Shown piece by piece: positions 26,334 to 34,541 of a stretch of 64,000 bases of DNA (within the stretch, counting starts at the first letter, position 1; each line of letters begins with the position of its first letter). A program made the position numbers and the translations under genes. The notes beneath the pieces are model-generated. The model saw only the letters and a program-made list of their open reading frames with translations. It searched no databases and was not told the origin of the DNA. The DNA comes from Actinocatenispora comari. Lineage in GTDB: Bacteria > Actinomycetota > Actinomycetes > Mycobacteriales > Micromonosporaceae. The DNA is taken from the NCBI RefSeq assembly GCF_017312725.1, contig NZ_BOPO01000133.1, forward strand, positions 1 to 64,000. The letters are read 5' to 3'.

Positions 26334-27049
26334 GTGCGGTGAGCGAGCGGCCGGCCCGGGTCCTGGTGGTCGACGACGATCCGACCGTCTCCGACGTGGT
26401 TGCCCGCTACCTGCACCGGGACGGCCTGGATGTCCGGCTCGCCGCCGACGGGCCGGACGCGCTGCGCGAGTTCGCCGACTACCGGCCCGATCTGGTGGTA
26501 CTCGACCTGATGCTGCCCGGCCTGGACGGCATCGAGGTGTGCCGGCGGATGCGCGCCGGTGCCGACGTCGCGGTCATCATGCTCACCGCACTCGGCGAGG
26601 AGTCCGACCGGGTACTCGGCCTCGCCACCGGCGCGGACGACTACGTGACGAAGCCGTTCAGCCCGCGGGAGCTGGCGCTGCGGGTGCAGTCGGTGCTGCG
26701 CCGCTCGTACCGGCCGGTCGAGCCGGCGCAGCCGGAGGTGGTGCGCGACGGCGCGCTGGTGGTCGACACCGCGGCGCGGATCGCCACCCTGGACGGGCAG
26801 CGGCTCAACCTGACCGTACGCGAGTTCGACCTGCTGGCGTTCCTGGTACGCAACCCGGGCACCGCGTACCGGCGGGAGGAGCTGCTCGCGCAGGTGTGGG
26901 GCTGGACGTTCGGCGACCACTCGACGGTGACCGTGCACGTGCGCCGGCTGCGGGAGAAGGTGGAGCGCGATCCGGCCCAACCGCACCGGATCGTCACGGT
27001 GTGGGGTGTCGGCTACCGGTACCAGCCGGACGGGGGAGACGCGCGATGA
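26324..27049 (+). CDS. OmpR/PhoB-family response regulator
   Basis: 241 residues. Receiver domain residues about 10-125: acidic DDDP pocket, phospho-acceptor Asp near 60 in VVLDLMLPG, and Lys in VTKPFSPRE. Winged-helix DNA-binding domain at the C-terminus (TVREFDLLAFLVRNPG, TVHVRRLREKVE, TVWGVGYRY). GTG 26324 overlaps the upstream membrane protein gene; an internal GTG at 26339 is possible. The sensor kinase gene overlaps its stop as ATGA, so the pair is translationally coupled. Confidence 0.95.
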   Translation: MVVSAVSERPARVLVVDDDPTVSDVVARYLHRDGLDVRLAADGPDALREFADYRPDLVVLDLMLPGLDGIEVCRRMRAGADVAVIMLTALGEESDRVLGLATGADDYVTKPFSPRELALRVQSVLRRSYRPVEPAQPEVVRDGALVVDTAARIATLDGQRLNLTVREFDLLAFLVRNPGTAYRREELLAQVWGWTFGDHSTVTVHVRRLREKVERDPAQPHRIVTVWGVGYRYQPDGGDAR

Positions 27050-28053
27050 CCGACCGGATCCTGGTGGTGCTGATCGCGCTGGGCTGCTCGCTGGCGATCG
27101 CCGTGCCGGGCGCGGTGCTGCTGCGGCTGCGCCGTGGTTGGTCGGTGACCGTGCACGTGTGCGTCCTGATCGCGGTGACGGTGCTGGCGATGGCCGCCGG
27201 CGTCGTCGGTACCGCGCTGGCGATGTTCATCTCCCCGCACGACCTGTCCGTGCTGCTGACCGTCGTCGCAGTGGCCGGTGCGGTCAGCCTCGCGGTCGCG
27301 CTGTGGCAGGGCCGGCGGCTGGCCGCGGCGAGCATGTGGTCGGCCGAGGCGCGGCGCCGGGAACGCCAGCTGGAGGCGAGCCGGCGCGAGCTGGTCGCCT
27401 GGGTCAGCCACGACCTGCGCAGCCCGCTGGCGGGGCTGCGCGCGATGGCCGAGGCGCTGGAGGACGGCGTGGTCGCCGACCGCGGCACCGTCGACGAGTA
27501 CCACCGGCGGATCCGCACCGAGACCGACCGGATGGCCGGGCTGGTCGACGACCTGTTCGAGCTGTCCCGGATCAACGCCGGCGCGCTGCGCCTGTCGCTG
27601 TCCGCGGTGCCGCTCGGCGACCTGGTGTCCGACGCGGTCGCCTCGGCCGAACCGCTGGCTACCGCCAAGCGGGTCCGGCTGATCGCGGCGACCGGCGACT
27701 GGCCGGTGGTCCGGGCCAGCGAACCGGAACTGTCCCGGGTGCTGGCGAACCTGCTGCGCAACGCGATCCGGCACACCCCACCGGACGGTACGGTCTCGGT
27801 CGACGGCGGGCACGACGGGGCGAACGGCTGGTTCGCGGTCACCGACGCCTGCGGCGGCATCCCGGAGGCCGACCTGCCCCGGGTGTTCGACGTGGCGTTC
27901 CGCGGCGAGACCGCCCGCACCCCGCGGCCGGCCGGCGGTGGCGGCGGGCTCGGCCTCGCCATCGTGCGCGGCTTGGTCGAGGCGCATGCCGGGGAAGTGG
28001 CGGTGTCCAACGTGGACACCGGGTGCCGCTTCCTGGTCCGGCTGCCGGCCTGA
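27046..28053 (+). CDS. Sensor histidine kinase
   Basis: 335 residues: three or so membrane helices in the first 90 residues (LVVLIALGCSLAIAVPGAVL, VCVLIAVTVLAMAAGVVGTA, LLTVVAVAGAVSLAVALW) with almost no outer sensor domain, then the dimerisation domain with the phospho-His near 122 in WVSHDLRSPLAGL, and a HATPase_c domain (NLLRNAIRHTPPDG, ACGGIPEADLPRVF, GGGGGLGLAIVRG). Lacking an outer domain, it probably senses something within the membrane, perhaps via the co-encoded membrane protein. Starts at ATG 27046, overlapping the regulator gene by four bases. Confidence 0.94.
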   Translation: MTDRILVVLIALGCSLAIAVPGAVLLRLRRGWSVTVHVCVLIAVTVLAMAAGVVGTALAMFISPHDLSVLLTVVAVAGAVSLAVALWQGRRLAAASMWSAEARRRERQLEASRRELVAWVSHDLRSPLAGLRAMAEALEDGVVADRGTVDEYHRRIRTETDRMAGLVDDLFELSRINAGALRLSLSAVPLGDLVSDAVASAEPLATAKRVRLIAATGDWPVVRASEPELSRVLANLLRNAIRHTPPDGTVSVDGGHDGANGWFAVTDACGGIPEADLPRVFDVAFRGETARTPRPAGGGGGLGLAIVRGLVEAHAGEVAVSNVDTGCRFLVRLPA

Positions 28054-28174
28054 TCCCGGCGTCCGAAGGCCAGATCACCGCGTCCGGAGCCCTGAGCCCG
28101 GCGTCGGGAGGCCTGAGCCCGGCGTCGGGAGGCCTGAGCCCGGCGTCGGGAGGCCTGAGCCCGGCGTCCCAAGG
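28049..28174. repeat. Six tandem 21-bp repeats overlapping the kinase stop codon
   Basis: Units of exactly 21 bp start at 28049, 28070, 28091, 28112, 28133 and 28154 (CCTGAGCCCGGCGTCGGGAG plus G). The first two copies have diverged and the first includes the TGA stop of the histidine kinase gene; copies three to five are identical. The rest of the gap to 28357 holds nothing I recognise. Confidence 0.88.
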
Positions 28175-28357
28175 CGTGACCATGCGAGCTCGGCCGGGCC
28201 GTGTCGGTTCGGGTTGATCGTGGTGGTGTAACAGTAGACACCCCACCCACCCGGGGGGCGACCCCGCAACGACTCTATCCGCCGACCCTCGGGAGCCGCC
28301 CGCCCAACAGCTCGGCCTGTGCACAACCGCCACCCCTGTGGACAACCCGCGGGCGTC

Positions 28358-29425
28358 TCACCTGCGCAGCGGCGCACCGGCGAACTCGGCGATCCCGTCG
28401 CCGAACGCGATCGAGGCACGGAAGCCGAGCTCGCTGCGGGCCAGGTCCGGCGCGGCGACGACGTGCCGCACGTCGCCCAGCCGGTACCGGCCGGTCACCA
28501 CCGGCGCCGGCCCACCGAACGCCTCGGCCAGCGCGGCGGCCATCTCACCGACGGTGTGCGGCTGCCCCGACGCCACGTTGTACGCCCGGAACCCGGTCGC
28601 GGGCTCCGTCGTCTCTGCCCGGGCGGGCGGGCCGGCGGTCGCGCTCACCGCTGCCAGGTTCGCGGCGGCGACGTCGCGCACGTGCACGAAGTCGCGCCGC
28701 TGCGCGCCGTCCTCGTACACCTGGGGTGCCTCGCCTCGCTCCAGCGCCGAGCGGAACAGCGCCGCCACCCCCGCGTACGGGGTGTCGCGCGGCATCCGCG
28801 GCCCGTACACGTTGTGGTACCGCAAGGCGACCACCGATCCGCCGGTGTCCCGGGCCCACGCCGCGGCCAGGTGCTCCTGCGCCAGTTTCGTCGCCGCGTA
28901 GGTGTTCCGAGGATCCAGCGGGGCGGACTCGGCGACGTTGCGCGGCCGCAGCCAGGCGCCGCAGTGCGGGCAGGGCGGCTCGTACCGGCCGGCGGCGAGG
29001 TCGGCCTCGCGCCGCGGCCCGGGCCGCACCGTCCCGTGCTCGGCGCACGCGTAGCCGCCCTCGCCGTACACCACCATGGACGAGGCGAGCACCAGCCGGT
29101 GCACCCCGGCCGCGGCCATCTCGGCCAGCAGCACGGCGGTACCCAGGTCGTTGCAACCCACGTACTCGGGCAGGTCGGCGGTGTCGACACCGAGCCCGAC
29201 CATCGCCGCCTGGTGCACCACGACGTCCACATCGGACAGTGCGGCCCGCACCGCGGCGGCGTCCCGGACGTCCGCGCGCACCAGCTCGCCGTCCACATAG
29301 GACGGTACGGAGCGGTGTGCGGCGGGGTGCAGGCAGTCGAGCACCCGCACCGGCTCGCCGGCCGCGCGCAGCGCGTCCACCACGTGCGAGCCGATGAACC
29401 CGGCGCCGCCGGTCACCAGGATCAC
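28358..29425 (-). CDS. NAD-dependent sugar epimerase/dehydratase with a CxxC insert
   Basis: 355 residues of the extended SDR family: nucleotide motif VTGGAGFIGSHV, then LASSMVVYGEGG (Ser) and NTYAATKLAQEH with the YxxxK pair. Probably acts on a nucleotide sugar. Between them is an insertion with CAEHG and PPCPHCGAWLRP, which looks like a small zinc ribbon and is unusual for epimerases. GTG 29425 overlaps the stop of the MTA phosphorylase gene as GTGA, so the two are coupled. Confidence 0.9.
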   Translation of the reverse strand: MILVTGGAGFIGSHVVDALRAAGEPVRVLDCLHPAAHRSVPSYVDGELVRADVRDAAAVRAALSDVDVVVHQAAMVGLGVDTADLPEYVGCNDLGTAVLLAEMAAAGVHRLVLASSMVVYGEGGYACAEHGTVRPGPRREADLAAGRYEPPCPHCGAWLRPRNVAESAPLDPRNTYAATKLAQEHLAAAWARDTGGSVVALRYHNVYGPRMPRDTPYAGVAALFRSALERGEAPQVYEDGAQRRDFVHVRDVAAANLAAVSATAGPPARAETTEPATGFRAYNVASGQPHTVGEMAAALAEAFGGPAPVVTGRYRLGDVRHVVAAPDLARSELGFRASIAFGDGIAEFAGAPLRR

Positions 29426-30237
29426 GGCAGCGTCACCCCGGCCTCCTGGTACGACTCGGCGCAACCGCACGAGGGCTCGGCCGGCAGTGCCGCGGCGGCG
29501 CTCAGCAACAGCGTGCGCATCCGTTCGGTGTTGGCCGCGAACACCGCGAACACCTCGTCCTGGTTCACCCCGGCGCCCACCTCGATCCCCGCGTCCAGGT
29601 CGGTGACCAGCGCGATCGGCGTGTAGCACAGCCCGAGTTCGCGGGCCAGCACCGCCTCCGGGTGGCCGGTCATGTTCACCACCGACCAGCCCTGCGCGGC
29701 GAACCACCGGGACTCCGCCCGGGTGGAGAACCGCGGCCCCTCCACCACGACCATGGTGCCGCCGTCGACCACGTCGGTACCGGCGGCCGCCGCGACGCCC
29801 GCCACCCGCTCGCGCCCGACCGGGCAGTACGGGTCGGCGAACGAGACGTGCACCGCACCCTGGTCGTAGTAGGTCTGCACCCGTCCGCTGGTCCGGTCGA
29901 CCAGCTGGTCCGGTAGGACGAACGTGCCCGCCCCGAACTCCGGCCGCAGCGAGCCCACCGCACACGGCGCCAGCACCTGCCGTACCCCGAGCGAGCGCAG
30001 CGCCCACAGGTTCGCCCGGTACGGGATGCGGTGCGGCGGGAAGCGGTGGTCACGACCGTGCCGCGGCACGAACGCCACCCGCCGCCCGCCCGGTACGGCA
30101 CCGACCATCACCGGGTCGCTCGGCGGCCCGTACGGCGTGTCGACGACGTGCTCGACCACGTCGGGCAGCAACTCGTACAAGCCGGACCCGCCGATCACCC
30201 CGACGTCGGCCACCGGTTCCGCGCTCGCCTCGGTCAC
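29422..30237 (-). CDS. Methylthioadenosine / methylthioinosine phosphorylase family enzyme
   Basis: Phosphorolytic cleavage of 5'-methylthioadenosine (or a related nucleoside) to adenine and methylthioribose phosphate. 271 residues. Signatures: VIGGSGLYELLP, VPRHGRDHRFPPHRIPYRANLWAL, APCAVGSLRPEFGAG, and the substrate block VVVEGPRFSTRAESR and VNMTGHPEAVLARELGLCY. GTG 30237 has AGAGGTG upstream. Fine specificity (MTA, MTI or adenosine) cannot be told by eye. First gene of a two-gene operon with the epimerase. Confidence 0.92.
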   Translation of the reverse strand: MTEASAEPVADVGVIGGSGLYELLPDVVEHVVDTPYGPPSDPVMVGAVPGGRRVAFVPRHGRDHRFPPHRIPYRANLWALRSLGVRQVLAPCAVGSLRPEFGAGTFVLPDQLVDRTSGRVQTYYDQGAVHVSFADPYCPVGRERVAGVAAAAGTDVVDGGTMVVVEGPRFSTRAESRWFAAQGWSVVNMTGHPEAVLARELGLCYTPIALVTDLDAGIEVGAGVNQDEVFAVFAANTERMRTLLLSAAAALPAEPSCGCAESYQEAGVTLP

Positions 30238-30597
30238 CGGACCACCTCTCGCTCCTGCCCGCACCGGTCGGTCACGGGTCGCCCCACCATTCTGTCGGCC
30301 GTACCGCCGGCACCCGATTACCGATCGGTGACGGCCCGATCGTCACCGATCGTCGTGGCGTCGCCATCGCCGCTCACCTGCGGCTGGTACCGGTCGGACG
30401 TGGCGGGCGTCCGCCGAAGGACGGGTTTCCGACACTGTTCGTGACCGCAATCTCAACAATCTTGTTAGCTGGCGTTACGCACTTCGACTTCCGCGCGAGG
30501 GGTGCACGTCGATAGCGTTCGGGACAGCGGTGGCCGGCGGGTCACCGGTACGGCAGGGGAGGCGGGCGTGCGGCACGAGCCAGGAAGGATCGGGGAC
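30238..30597. other. Divergent intergenic region with two inverted repeats
   Basis: 360 bp between the MTA phosphorylase and YqgE genes. It contains CGATCGGTGAC/GTCACCGATCG (30322-30332 and 30342-30352, 11-bp perfect arms, 9-nt loop) and an AT-rich stretch around 30446-30475 with AACAATCTTGTT (30455-30466). No gene or known RNA is visible. Confidence 0.55.
30322..30352. promoter_or_regulatory. Perfect 11-bp inverted repeat
   Basis: CGATCGGTGAC (30322-30332) and GTCACCGATCG (30342-30352) around GGCCCGATC. Located upstream of two divergent genes, so an operator or a leader hairpin is likelier than a terminator. Confidence 0.5.
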
Positions 30598-31161
30598 ATG
30601 GCGGTCGAGTCGCTCACCGGGCGACTCCTCGTCGCCACCCCGGCCCTGCGTGATCCGAACTTCGAGCGCACCGTCGTGCTGCTGCTCGCCCACGAGCGCG
30701 GCGGCGCGCTCGGCGTCGTCCTCAACCGGGCGACCGAGATGCCGGTCAGCGACATCGAGGCGCTCGGCGGGTGGGCCGACCGCGCCAGCGACCCGGGCGT
30801 GGTGTTCGAGGGCGGCCCGGTCCAGCCCGAGGCGGCGATCTGCCTCGCCCGGGTCCGGCCGGAGCGCGACGTTCGCGGCGTCACCCGCGTCGCCGGCCCG
30901 GTCTGCTCGGTCAACCTGCCGGCCGGGCCGGACGACGTCGACGAGGGCATCGAAGGGGTGCGCGTGTTCTCCGGCTACGCCGGCTGGGAGGCCGGCCAGC
31001 TCGAGTCGGAGATCGACACCGGCTCCTGGCTGGTGTTCGACGGGCTGCCCGGCGACGCGTTCTTCCCCCGCCCGGACGACCTGTGGTCGATGGTGCTGCG
31101 CCGGCAGGGCGGGCTGCTCGCCGCCATCGCCCTGTTCCCGTCCGATCCGTCGCTGAACTGA
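30598..31161 (+). CDS. YqgE/AlgH (UPF0301) family protein
   Basis: 187-residue cytoplasmic protein of a widespread family without an established activity. Family blocks: LTGRLLVATPALRDPNFERTVV, HERGGALGVVLNR, VFEGGPVQPEAAICL, VFSGYAGWEAGQLESEI and WLVFDGLPGDAFF. ATG 30598 has AGGAAGG eight bases upstream and matches the usual N-terminus; the frame is open from 30502 without conserved sequence. It precedes the tRNA-Ala gene by 76 bp. Confidence 0.93.
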   Translation: MAVESLTGRLLVATPALRDPNFERTVVLLLAHERGGALGVVLNRATEMPVSDIEALGGWADRASDPGVVFEGGPVQPEAAICLARVRPERDVRGVTRVAGPVCSVNLPAGPDDVDEGIEGVRVFSGYAGWEAGQLESEIDTGSWLVFDGLPGDAFFPRPDDLWSMVLRRQGGLLAAIALFPSDPSLN

Positions 31162-31237
31162 CCCCGGGGGTACCCGCCTGGGCGGTCCGCGCCGGCTGTG
31201 TACACTTGCCACCGCACGTCGCTCAGGCGGCGGGCAT

Positions 31238-31310
31238 GGGGCTGTGGCGCAGCTGGTAGCGCACCACACTGGCAGTGTGGGGGTCAGGGGTTCGAGTCCC
31301 CTCAGCTCCA
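31238..31310 (+). tRNA. tRNA-Ala (anticodon GGC)
   Basis: 73-nt cloverleaf: acceptor GGGGCTG pairs with CAGCTCC, discriminator A; D arm GCGC-AGCTGGTA-GCGC; anticodon stem CCACA/TGTGG around loop CTGGCAG with GGC in the middle, reading GCC alanine codons; T arm AGGGG-TTCGAGT-CCCCT. The 3' CCA is not encoded. Confidence 0.97.
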
Positions 31311-31778
31311 CGAGTTCTCTGGGCGGCGTGTGTTCGCGGAAAGCGCGAACCGCGTCGCCCTCGTTATTTCTCCGCGGGGCCGAGCCCCGCGTACCCCACG
31401 GCGGTGGTCACCGTGTGTGGGTGGTTGGGGCGGGCTCTTTGGGGGTGTTCGCGGAAGGCGCGAGCCGCGTCGCCCTCGTTGTTTCTCCGCGGGGCCCGCG
31501 TACCCCACGGCGGTGGTCATCGTGTGTGGGCCGCTGGCAGACCGCTTGCCTTTTCGCTTCTCGGTGGGTCTGAACCCCACGGTTGGTTCCTGGTGCGTGG
31601 GTGGACTGTGTCGCTTTTGTCGGGTCTCGAGTCTGCGAACCTCACGGTGGGCGCGGGGCCCGGCAAGCGGAGGGTTGGGGACAGGAAACCCAGGAATTCG
31701 GACTGGGAGCGTCCGCGGGCCCCGACGGCCGGTCTCGGCCCGCACCATGTGAGCACGTCGAGACGAGAGGTCGTCGTC
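31311..31778. other. 468-bp region downstream of tRNA-Ala without a credible gene
   Basis: Contains a roughly 90-bp imperfect direct duplication (31330-31421 and 31445-31530) and no coding signal on either strand. Lower-complexity composition than the flanking genes. No integrase, attachment-site copy of the tRNA 3' end, or insertion sequence is visible. Confidence 0.6.
31330..31530. repeat. Direct duplication of about 90 bp after tRNA-Ala
   Basis: Copy 1 at 31330-31421 and copy 2 at 31445-31530 share GTGTTCGCGGAA, CGCGTCGCCCTCGTT, TTTCTCCGCGGGGC, GTACCCCACGGCGGTGGTCA and CGTGTGTGGG in the same order. Copy 2 lacks about six bases (CGAGCC). Separated by 23 bp. Confidence 0.88.
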
Positions 31779-32174
31779 ATGGTCAAGTACCTGCTCACCG
31801 CAGCCGCCGTCTACCTGGGGGCCATCGGGCTCGCGCTGCTGTTCGTACCGGCGCGGTTCGGCGTCGGCGCGGTGCCGCCGGACGCCTCACCCGAACTGCT
31901 CGCGCTGCTCCGGCTGCTCGGTGGTCCGCTCCTGGGCATCGCGGTGTTGAACTGGATGTCCCGCAAGGCACCGCCGTCGGGGCTGCGCCGGACGGTCCTG
32001 CTGGCGAACCTGGTCGGGTTCGGCGTCGTCGCCGCGAACGACGTCGTGGGCGTGGTCACCGGCGACGCGCGCGACCTCGCGCGGATCTTCGTGGTCGTGC
32101 ACCTGGCGTTCGCCGCCGCCTTCGCCGTCGCACTGGTACGCCGCGCGCCGGTCACCGCGAGCGGCCGGGCCTGA
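31779..32174 (+). CDS. Small four-helix membrane protein
   Basis: 131 residues with four hydrophobic segments (LLTAAAVYLGAIGLALLFVP, LLRLLGGPLLGIAVLNWMS, LLANLVGFGVVAANDVVGVV, FVVVHLAFAAAFAVALV). It resembles uncharacterised small membrane proteins of the DUF4345-like type, without certainty. ATG 31779 is preceded by GAGAGG. Convergent with the GlxA-type regulator six bases away. Function unknown. Confidence 0.75.
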   Translation: MVKYLLTAAAVYLGAIGLALLFVPARFGVGAVPPDASPELLALLRLLGGPLLGIAVLNWMSRKAPPSGLRRTVLLANLVGFGVVAANDVVGVVTGDARDLARIFVVVHLAFAAAFAVALVRRAPVTASGRA

Positions 32175-32180
32175 GCCGGC

Positions 32181-33146
32181 CTACGACGGGGACCGCACCT
32201 GGGTCTGCCGGAAGCGTCGGGGACTCACCCCGAACCGGTCGGCGAACGCCTGGCGCAGCGTCTCGGCCGACCGGAAGCCGCAGCGGTGCGCGATCTGGGA
32301 CAGCGGCAGGTCGGTGGTCGCGGCGAGCCGTGCCGCGATCTCCAGCCGCATCCGGCGTACCGCACTGGCCGGGGTCTCGCCGGCGTGCTCGCGGAACAGC
32401 CTGGTCAGCTGGCGCGCGCTGACGCCGGCACGCGCGGCGAGGGCCGGGACGCTCAGGTCGGCGTCCGGGTGCGCGACCACGTGATCGGTCACCAGCCGTA
32501 CGGTGGCGTGGTCGGGGCGCCGCGCGGACGTGAACATGCTCATCTGCGCCTGGTTGCCGGGCCGCTGCAGGTAGGTGACCATGCCCATGGCCACCCACCG
32601 GGCGAGCTCGGCGCCGTGGTCCTCCTCGATGAACGCCAGGGTCAGATCCAGCGAGGCGGTCACCCCGCCGGAGGTCGCGACCGCGCCGTCGCGCACGAAG
32701 ATCGGTGCCGGATCGACCCGTACCCGCGGGAAGGATCGTTCGAGCTCGGCCGCGTACAGCCAGTGCGTGGTCGCCCGCTTGCCGTCCAGCAGCCGCGCCG
32801 CGGCGAGCACGGTGGCGCCGGTGCAGACCGAAGCGACCCGGTGCGCGTCGGCGGCCAGCCGTCGGACCTGGCGTACCAGCTCGGCGTCGCGCGCGGCGGC
32901 CCGATGACCACCGCCCCCGGACACGATCACCGTGTCGGCGCGCCGGACCTCGTCGAGCCGTGCCTGGGCCGCCAGGGACAGCCCGGTCTCGCAGCGGACC
33001 GGGCCGCCCGACACGTTCGCGAACACCAGCTGGTACCGGGGATCGGCGCCGAGCCGGTTCGCGAGGGCGAACGCGGAGGTGACGCAGGCGATGTCGACCA
33101 GCTCCGCGTCGTCGTACCCGATCACCACGACCCGGTGCGAGTCCAT
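32181..33146 (-). CDS. GlxA-type AraC regulator with DJ-1/PfpI domain
   Basis: 321 residues. Residues 1-185 form a DJ-1/PfpI (glutamine-amidotransferase-like) domain with the nucleophile-elbow Cys in VASVCTGATVLAAA; residues about 215-315 are an AraC DNA-binding domain with two helix-turn-helix units (SVPALAARAGVSARQLTRLF and LSQIAHRCGFRSAETLRQAF). The sensing ligand is unknown. ATG 33146 (MDSHRVVVIGYDD) is preferred to 33152. No divergent partner gene is visible. Confidence 0.92.
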   Translation of the reverse strand: MDSHRVVVIGYDDAELVDIACVTSAFALANRLGADPRYQLVFANVSGGPVRCETGLSLAAQARLDEVRRADTVIVSGGGGHRAAARDAELVRQVRRLAADAHRVASVCTGATVLAAARLLDGKRATTHWLYAAELERSFPRVRVDPAPIFVRDGAVATSGGVTASLDLTLAFIEEDHGAELARWVAMGMVTYLQRPGNQAQMSMFTSARRPDHATVRLVTDHVVAHPDADLSVPALAARAGVSARQLTRLFREHAGETPASAVRRMRLEIAARLAATTDLPLSQIAHRCGFRSAETLRQAFADRFGVSPRRFRQTQVRSPS

Positions 33147-33293
33147 CCGCACACCGTACCGCCGCGCGCCGCCCCTTCCGCCCGGCCGAACGGCCGGCCC
33201 GTCCGCGGTCTCGACGGGCCTAACGGCGGCGCCCCGACCATCCGCCGCGTCGAGGAACCAGCGGGGGCACGGGTGGCGCGTGCGGGCGGCGGG

Positions 33294-34541
33294 TCAGAGC
33301 TGGCCGAGGTGGAAGCGCAGGCCCTGGTCATCGGCGCAGTCGGCGGTCAACCCGTACGGCTGACGCTGCGGGTCGCTCGCCGTACCGCCGTGCGCCCGGA
33401 CCGCCGCCACCGCCGCCGCGACGTCGTCGACCCGCCACAGCGGTACCGCGGTCGCCCGCTCGTGCCCGCCGGACAGCCCGGTCATCGGTACCGGTCCCTC
33501 GACCTGCCAGCCGTCGGCGACGGTGCCGGGCGCGAACCGCCAGCCCAGCACCGATCCGTAGAAGGCGCGGGCCTTCACCGAGTCGACCACCTCCAGCGTG
33601 AGGTAGCCCAGATCGCCGCGCCGGCGGCCGTTCGCGGGCGGGCGGGTGCCCACCGGGCCGGCCGGCGGCTGGTACACCGCGAACGCGGTGTCCTGGTCGT
33701 CGACGCACTCGACGACCGTGCCGAACGGTTCGGCGACCGGCTCGCCGGCGCTGCCGCCCGCGGCGCGTACCGCGTCGGCCGCCGCGCGCGCGTCGGCCAC
33801 CGCGTAGCAGCAGAACAGCGTCGGGCCCTCGGCGGTCGACCACAGCCCGATCGCCGGCAGCTGCCCGGACACGTGCCGCCGGTGCCCGGCCGGCACGTCC
33901 CAGCCGAGCACCGCGCGGTAGAACCGGGCGGCCCGGTCCCGGTCGGGTACCCACAGCGACACGTACCCGACGTCGCCGGTCCGGTACGCCGGTTCGGCCG
34001 CCGGGAGCGGCGAGTGCAGCCCCCAGCGGTGCCCGAACGGGTCGACGATCCACGCCATCCGCTCCCCGTACCCGTCGTACGGCGGGCGGTCCCCGGTGGC
34101 GCCGGCGTCGATCGCCGCGGCGCGGACCGCGTCGGCGTCGTGGACCGGCAGCATCAGGCTCACCGCGGCGGCGTTCGGCCGCGGCGCGGCGACGCCGATC
34201 TCCGGGTGCTCGTCGGCGAGGTAGAGCACGCCGTCGCCGAGGGTCAGTTCGGCGTGGCCGATCCGGCCGTCCGGCATGACGACCGGTTCGCCGTCGACCA
34301 CCGCACCGAAAACCTCGGCGTACCAGTCGATCGCGGCTCGGGCGTCCGTGACGGCGAGGTAGGGCACGGCGGCCGGCCGCGGCGTGGTCGCGGTCTCGGC
34401 CGGGGCAATCGTGGTCATCGGGATCACTCCTGACGGCAGGGCCAGCGCCCGCTCGACGCGGGCGCGCAGCGTACGGGCGAAGGCCGGATCGGGGTCCACC
34501 GGTGTCACCGGCTCGCGCAGCTGCTCGAACGGGTCAGTCAT
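33294..34541 (-). CDS. Triple VOC (glyoxalase/bleomycin-resistance fold) protein
   Basis: 415 residues: a 35-residue N-terminal segment (MTDPFEQLREPVTPVDPDPAF) followed by three VOC domains at about 55-175, 185-295 and 305-415 (YLAVTDARAAIDWYAEVFGA, YVSLWVPDRDRAARFYRAVLG, YLTLEVVDSVKARAFYGSVLG). The first has a DGYGERMAWIVDPFGHRWGL block typical of PhnB-like members. The role may be detoxification or ligand binding. ATG 34541 overlaps the ECF sigma gene by eight bases, so the two are translationally coupled; the N-terminal segment may be where it meets the sigma factor. Confidence 0.85.
   Translation of the reverse strand: MTDPFEQLREPVTPVDPDPAFARTLRARVERALALPSGVIPMTTIAPAETATTPRPAAVPYLAVTDARAAIDWYAEVFGAVVDGEPVVMPDGRIGHAELTLGDGVLYLADEHPEIGVAAPRPNAAAVSLMLPVHDADAVRAAAIDAGATGDRPPYDGYGERMAWIVDPFGHRWGLHSPLPAAEPAYRTGDVGYVSLWVPDRDRAARFYRAVLGWDVPAGHRRHVSGQLPAIGLWSTAEGPTLFCCYAVADARAAADAVRAAGGSAGEPVAEPFGTVVECVDDQDTAFAVYQPPAGPVGTRPPANGRRRGDLGYLTLEVVDSVKARAFYGSVLGWRFAPGTVADGWQVEGPVPMTGLSGGHERATAVPLWRVDDVAAAVAAVRAHGGTASDPQRQPYGLTADCADDQGLRFHLGQL

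Noticed and set aside
31311-31778. Integrated mobile element at tRNA-Ala
   Set aside because: No integrase, transposase or repeated tRNA 3' end is visible within the window; kept only as a possible scar.
32286-34433. A 715-residue + strand frame over the GlxA and VOC genes
   Set aside because: It spans two well-supported minus-strand genes and their gap, with His/Arg/Gly-rich shadow composition and no recognisable motif.
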